A DNA stretch of 64,000 nt, taken from assembly GCF_000383095.1 (NCBI RefSeq), contig NZ_AORL01000021.1, positions 186,001 to 250,000 of the forward strand. The letters are read 5' to 3'. The translations under genes and the position numbers were made by a program. The notes below the pieces were generated by a model, which saw only the letters and a program-made list of their open reading frames with translations, was not told the DNA's origin and made no database searches. Position 1 is the stretch's first letter; every line of letters begins with the position of its first letter. This stretch comes from Sphingomonas sp. PR090111-T3T-6A (lineage in GTDB: Bacteria; Pseudomonadota; Alphaproteobacteria; Sphingomonadales; Sphingomonadaceae). Positions 60,677 through 64,000 of the stretch are shown piece after piece.

Positions 60677-60897
60677 CCCCACGAACCGCACCGCCTCTTC
60701 CTCAACGGCTTCTGCTCCGAACGAGTGTATAGTCAGGGCCGGCTTCCGCGGCATAGGGCGCCGCAGCGCTTGTCGTGCCGTAACGGGAGGGCTGGTGCCT
60801 CCCCGGAGCGTGGACTTGCCGCGCCGCCGCCTTGGTGGCAGCTTGGGGCATGGGCCGGTCGGGGCGTGCAACGCGATCGAACCGGGCGGAGATGAGC

Positions 60898-62367
60898 ATG
60901 GCGGACCCGCTCGAAATCGAACTCAAGCTCGAAGTCGCGTTCGAGGATCGGGAACGATTGAACGCGCTTCCGCTTCTCGCGGATGGCTCGGGGAAGACCG
61001 ATCATCTCTTCTCGACCTATTTCGACACGCCGGACCTGCATCTGCTCGACGCCGGCTATTCGCTGAGGGTGCGCCGCAAGGGGAAGGGGCGGATACAGAC
61101 CGTGAAGGCGGACAGCGAGGCTGCTGCCGGCCTGTTCGTCCGGCCCGAATGGGAGCGGTCGATAGACGGCGATCTGCCCGTGCTGGACGAGACCAGCGGG
61201 CCGTTGACCCAGCTTCTGGGGGAGGATGCGATCGCGCGTCTCGCGCCGCTGTTCGTCACCGAGGTTCGCCGGACGGCTCGCGCGGTCGCCCAGGGTAGCA
61301 GCCGGATCGAACTGGCGGTGGATCGCGGCGAAATTCGCGCCGGCGATCGACGGGCGCCGCTCTGCGAAGTCGAGCTGGAGCTGGAAGAGGGGCCGGCCAA
61401 GGCCTTGTTCGATCTTGCGCGGGAGATCGACGCGGAGGTGCCGCTTCGTCTCGGCGTGCGCTCCAAGTCCGAGCGCGGTTATGATCTCGCGTCCGGTCGC
61501 GTGGAGAAGTCGGTGAAGGCGGAAACGGTCCGCCTCGAACCGGATTTCGATGCGCAAGCCGCGTTCCAGGCGATCGCGCGGGCCTGTATGCGGCAATTCC
61601 GGCTGAACGAGGCGCTTCTTCTCGAAACGGGCGACAAAGAACCGCTGCATCAGGCGCGGGTGGGCCTGCGGCGATTGCGCTCGGCCTTTTCGCTGCACAA
61701 GCGCCTGCTGGCGACGGACGGCCGTGTCCCGCGGCTGAAGGAAGAATTGCGCTGGCTGGCGGCAGGGCTGGGCGAGGTTCGCAATGTCGACGTGCTCATC
61801 CCGCGCATCGAGGAGAAGGATGTGTGCCGGCGGCTCGTCGAAGAGCGGGCGCGGATGTTGGAGCAGGTCCGTGCCGCGCTGATGTCGCCGCGTGCCCGGC
61901 TGCTGATGATCGATCTCGCCGAATGGCTGGCGCTCGGCGACTGGCGCGTCCGTCCGGCGGACCCGGACCTGCTCCATCAGCCTGCGGCGTTCTTCGCCGG
62001 TGATGTGCTCGATCTGCATCGCAAGCGCCTCAAGCGTCGCGGCCGCAAGCTCGCGGAGCTGGACGACGAGCACCGCCATCGCGTGCGGATCGAGGCCAAG
62101 AAGCTGCGCTATGCCTCGGAATTCTTCGGCGGTCTCTATGTCGACCGCAAGGCCGGACGGCGGCGCAAGGCGTTTCTGGACGCGCTCGAGGAGTTGCAGG
62201 ACCATCTGGGCGACCTCAACGATCACGCCACGGGCGCTGCGGTGCTGGCCCGGCTGGGCCTTGAGGCGAAGCTGTCCGAACTGGACCGGCGGGAGCAGGC
62301 GCGCCTGCTCGACCGGGCCGAGGATGCTTATGAGACGCTCATCGATGTGAAGCGCTTCTGGCGCTAG
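60898..62367 (+). CDS. CYTH-CHAD domain protein
   Basis: 489 residues. CYTH triphosphate tunnel domain at the N-terminus (EIELKLEV, the E-x-E-x-K motif; STYFDTPDLHL, SLRVRRKG) and a C-terminal CHAD helical domain with repeated His/Arg motifs (LHQARVGLRRLRSAF, HRHRVRIEAKKLRYASEFF). Members bind or cleave polyphosphate; CHAD domains bind polyphosphate granules. The ATG at 60898 has GGAG six bases upstream; an ATG at 60892 is too close to it. Confidence 0.9.
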   Translation: MADPLEIELKLEVAFEDRERLNALPLLADGSGKTDHLFSTYFDTPDLHLLDAGYSLRVRRKGKGRIQTVKADSEAAAGLFVRPEWERSIDGDLPVLDETSGPLTQLLGEDAIARLAPLFVTEVRRTARAVAQGSSRIELAVDRGEIRAGDRRAPLCEVELELEEGPAKALFDLAREIDAEVPLRLGVRSKSERGYDLASGRVEKSVKAETVRLEPDFDAQAAFQAIARACMRQFRLNEALLLETGDKEPLHQARVGLRRLRSAFSLHKRLLATDGRVPRLKEELRWLAAGLGEVRNVDVLIPRIEEKDVCRRLVEERARMLEQVRAALMSPRARLLMIDLAEWLALGDWRVRPADPDLLHQPAAFFAGDVLDLHRKRLKRRGRKLAELDDEHRHRVRIEAKKLRYASEFFGGLYVDRKAGRRRKAFLDALEELQDHLGDLNDHATGAAVLARLGLEAKLSELDRREQARLLDRAEDAYETLIDVKRFWR

Positions 62368-62382
62368 GAACAGCGGCGGGGA

Positions 62383-62535
62383 TCAGCGCTCGTCGGTGGT
62401 GCGCTTCACCTTGTTGGGCAGGTCCTTGCCCTTGGTCCGCCGCGACGGGAGCTGGACCGGATTCTTCTTTTTCCATTGAGCCCAGGTCATCGGCCCTTCC
62501 GGCGTGTCGATGATCGTATCGTCGAGAGAAGCCAT
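62383..62535 (-). CDS. Very small basic protein
   Basis: 50 residues: an acidic start (MASLDDTIIDTPEGPMTWAQW) and a lysine-rich end (SRRTKGKDLPNKVKR). AGGATC stands just before the ATG. Probably a lineage-specific small protein with nucleic-acid or ribosome affinity. It converges on the CYTH-CHAD gene with a 15-base gap. No family recognised. Confidence 0.6.
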   Translation of the reverse strand: MASLDDTIIDTPEGPMTWAQWKKKNPVQLPSRRTKGKDLPNKVKRTTDER

Positions 62536-62607
62536 GATCCTGTCCGTCCACGAGAGTTCGGCCGGCAGATAGCATAACGCATGACGGTGGACATCGGCCA
62601 GCAAGGC

Positions 62608-62634
62608 CCGGCCGGGAGCATGCCTCCCGGCCGG
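62608..62634 (-). terminator. Hairpin after the rightmost TonB-dependent receptor gene
   Basis: CCGGCCGGGAG-CATGC-CTCCCGGCCGG, a perfect 11-bp stem directly downstream of the receptor stop (on the minus strand). No T-run, but position and stability fit a terminator. Confidence 0.65.
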
Positions 62635-62642
62635 CGCGATGC

Positions 62643-64000
62643 TCAGAACTTGTAGGCGGCCGTGATCGTGGCGTGGCGGCCGAAGATCGGGCGGCCGAGG
62701 AAGAAGCCGTTGGTGTTGCCCGAACCCGCGGCGCGGATATTGCCTTCGGTCAGCGCCAGCTTGTTGGTGACGTTCTCGACAGTTGCCTGGATCGAGAAGC
62801 GGTTGTTGAGATCGATCGAGGCGCCGAGATCCACCGTGTCATATTTCCCGAGCGGCTGCTGGTTCTGGATGTCGGCATAGCGGTTGCCGACATGGGTGTA
62901 GGTGCCGAAGACGCGCGCCTGCCCCCAGGAGGTGCGGAAGGTGTAGGACGGCATCACCGCAATCAGGAATTTGGGCTGGCGGGCGACATCATTGCCCGTA
63001 TTGGCGCCGAAATCCTTGAGCTTGCCGTTCTGGATCACCCCGCGCGTGCCGATCTGGAGCCCCTCGACCGGACGGATCGCGCCTTCGAACTCGAGGCCAT
63101 AGGCGCGCGAGCCGCCGAACAGCACCCGGTTGATCGGATTGCCGTTGGCATCCAGCACGATGTCCTGGAAGAGCAGGTTGTGGAAGCGGTTGTAGAAGCC
63201 GGTAAGGAAGACGTCGTAATAATGGGTCGAGGTCTTCAGGCCGACTTCATATTGCTTCACCTTTTGCGGCTTGATGTTCTCGGGATCGGCGGCGTTGCCG
63301 CGCAGATCGTCGAACTGGGGCAGCAGCGCGCCGCCATTGGCGCGCAGGAAGCCATTCAGATGATTGGTGAAGGCGAAGTCGGCACCGGCCGTCCACGATA
63401 CCTGGGTCTTGTGGTAATTGATCGTCTCGAAGGTGCCGTTCAGGACGGTGGCGTTGTTGTTGTAGGCGGTCAGCGGGTTGCCATCGAGATCGACGCCGCT
63501 GGTGCTGTTTTCCAGCAGGCCGTGGATCTTGGTGTGCTCCACGCGCACACCGGCATCGAGGCGGAGCTTGCCGATCTTCCATTCGTCGCTGGCGTAACCG
63601 GCGATGTTGTTGCTGCGATAATAATTGTTGATCGCGGTGTTGGTGGGCGAGGTGAAGCCATCGCGGGTGAGGATGGTGCCGTCATCCAGCGCGGCGTTCA
63701 ACACACGCGCCTGCGGTTCGAGCGCGAGCAGCACGTTATTGCCCAAATTCCACACGTCATGATCGGTGACATGAGCGTAATAGCCGCCGAGCGTCAGCGT
63801 ATTGCCCTCGAACAATTCCCTGGAGAGCTTAAGCTCGTCCGTGAAGCTCTTGATATGCTTCTCGACGGCCCAGATGCCGGCCTGGATCGTTTCCTGATCC
63901 GGAGTCAGCGCGAGGCCGCTGTCGGCATAGGTGACCGTGCCGGGGCCGCCGGCGCCGGCCAGATATTGCGCGACCGTCTGCGGGTTGCTCCCGGTGAAGA
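62643..64000 (-). CDS. TonB-dependent receptor, C-terminal part (N-terminus outside window)
   Basis: The frame is open from the right edge to the TAA/TGA at 62643, giving at least 452 residues of outer-membrane barrel. ELFEGNTLTLGGYYAHV, NNIAGYASDEWKIGKLRLDAG, LPQFDDLRGNAADPE, KQYEVGLKTSTHYYDVFLTG and the end TITAAYKF with terminal Phe are typical. The plug and TonB box are beyond the edge. Substrate unknown; distinct from the siderophore receptor at 50.7 kb. Confidence 0.9.
   Translation of the reverse strand, partial: FTGSNPQTVAQYLAGAGGPGTVTYADSGLALTPDQETIQAGIWAVEKHIKSFTDELKLSRELFEGNTLTLGGYYAHVTDHDVWNLGNNVLLALEPQARVLNAALDDGTILTRDGFTSPTNTAINNYYRSNNIAGYASDEWKIGKLRLDAGVRVEHTKIHGLLENSTSGVDLDGNPLTAYNNNATVLNGTFETINYHKTQVSWTAGADFAFTNHLNGFLRANGGALLPQFDDLRGNAADPENIKPQKVKQYEVGLKTSTHYYDVFLTGFYNRFHNLLFQDIVLDANGNPINRVLFGGSRAYGLEFEGAIRPVEGLQIGTRGVIQNGKLKDFGANTGNDVARQPKFLIAVMPSYTFRTSWGQARVFGTYTHVGNRYADIQNQQPLGKYDTVDLGASIDLNNRFSIQATVENVTNKLALTEGNIRAAGSGNTNGFFLGRPIFGRHATITAAYKF

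Noticed and set aside
1-64000. tRNA genes, CRISPR arrays, insertion sequences, prophage or att sites
   Set aside because: I looked through the gaps between genes for cloverleaf arms, regularly spaced repeats, transposase motifs and terminal inverted repeats, and found none that convinced me.

Overview
The window reads as chromosomal DNA of a high-GC alphaproteobacterium, most likely from the order Sphingomonadales. This placement rests on gene content and protein style: TonB-dependent receptors, ChpT-type phosphotransferase, RpoH, a long Ala/Glu tail on ribosomal protein S16, a PspF-PspABC locus and a polyamine module fitting sym-homospermidine producers. It is inference, not a database result. 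Coding density is very high, many genes overlap by ATGA or GTGA, and almost every gene is a housekeeping or core-accessory gene. I see no tRNA, insertion sequence, prophage or CRISPR array.

Layout. 0-7 kb: end of a lipoprotein gene, NAD(P)HX repair (nnr), a 23S/tRNA uracil methyltransferase, a polyamine pair (ornithine-type decarboxylase plus deoxyhypusine-synthase-like enzyme), threonine dehydratase. 6.7-10.4 kb: an alpha/beta hydrolase divergent from two tandem cysteine desulfurases and a 2Fe-2S ferredoxin, then a GFA protein. 10.4-16.6 kb: SRP RNA (ffs), dnaX, ybaB, a periplasmic methyltransferase-like protein, mtgA, rpoH, rluD and a JAMM protease. 16.7-22.6 kb: chpT followed by a compact chemotaxis operon cheA-W-Y-B-R. 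22.7-26.3 kb: amidase, RNase P RNA (rnpB), DUF1275, a J-domain protein, a thin 2Fe-2S protein, sufE.

26.3-30.3 kb holds an expanded phage-shock-protein locus: pspF divergent from a 39-codon leader gene, pspA, pspB, pspC and four further small membrane/coiled-coil proteins. All four, and PspC, end in variants of one motif, and PspB carries its first half. A textbook sigma-54 promoter and a palindromic candidate PspF site sit between pspF and the operon. This is my best candidate for an under-described system.

30.4-41.3 kb: sodB with a Fur-like box, yciB, the dapF-mtaB-ftsY operon, DUF924, a GGDEF-EAL protein, and the ffh-rpsP-rimM-trmD-rplS translation operon. With ffs, all three signal-recognition components (RNA, Ffh, FtsY) fall within 28 kb. 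41.4-55.7 kb: secreted hydrolases (metallo-beta-lactamase fold, S9 peptidase, amidohydrolase, penicillin/AHL-acylase family), asd, a second GFA protein, and an iron module made of a TonB siderophore receptor, a Fur-like box and a PepSY-flavodoxin-reductase fusion.

55.7-60.7 kb is a decayed polyketide locus: a ketosynthase N-terminal fragment meets, tail to tail, a KS-AT protein that has lost the phosphopantetheine half of its ACP and is cut at the start of an aminotransferase domain. A small hydrophobic protein and a phosphopantetheinyl transferase flank it. The window ends with a CYTH-CHAD protein, a tiny basic protein and a TonB-dependent receptor that runs off the right edge.
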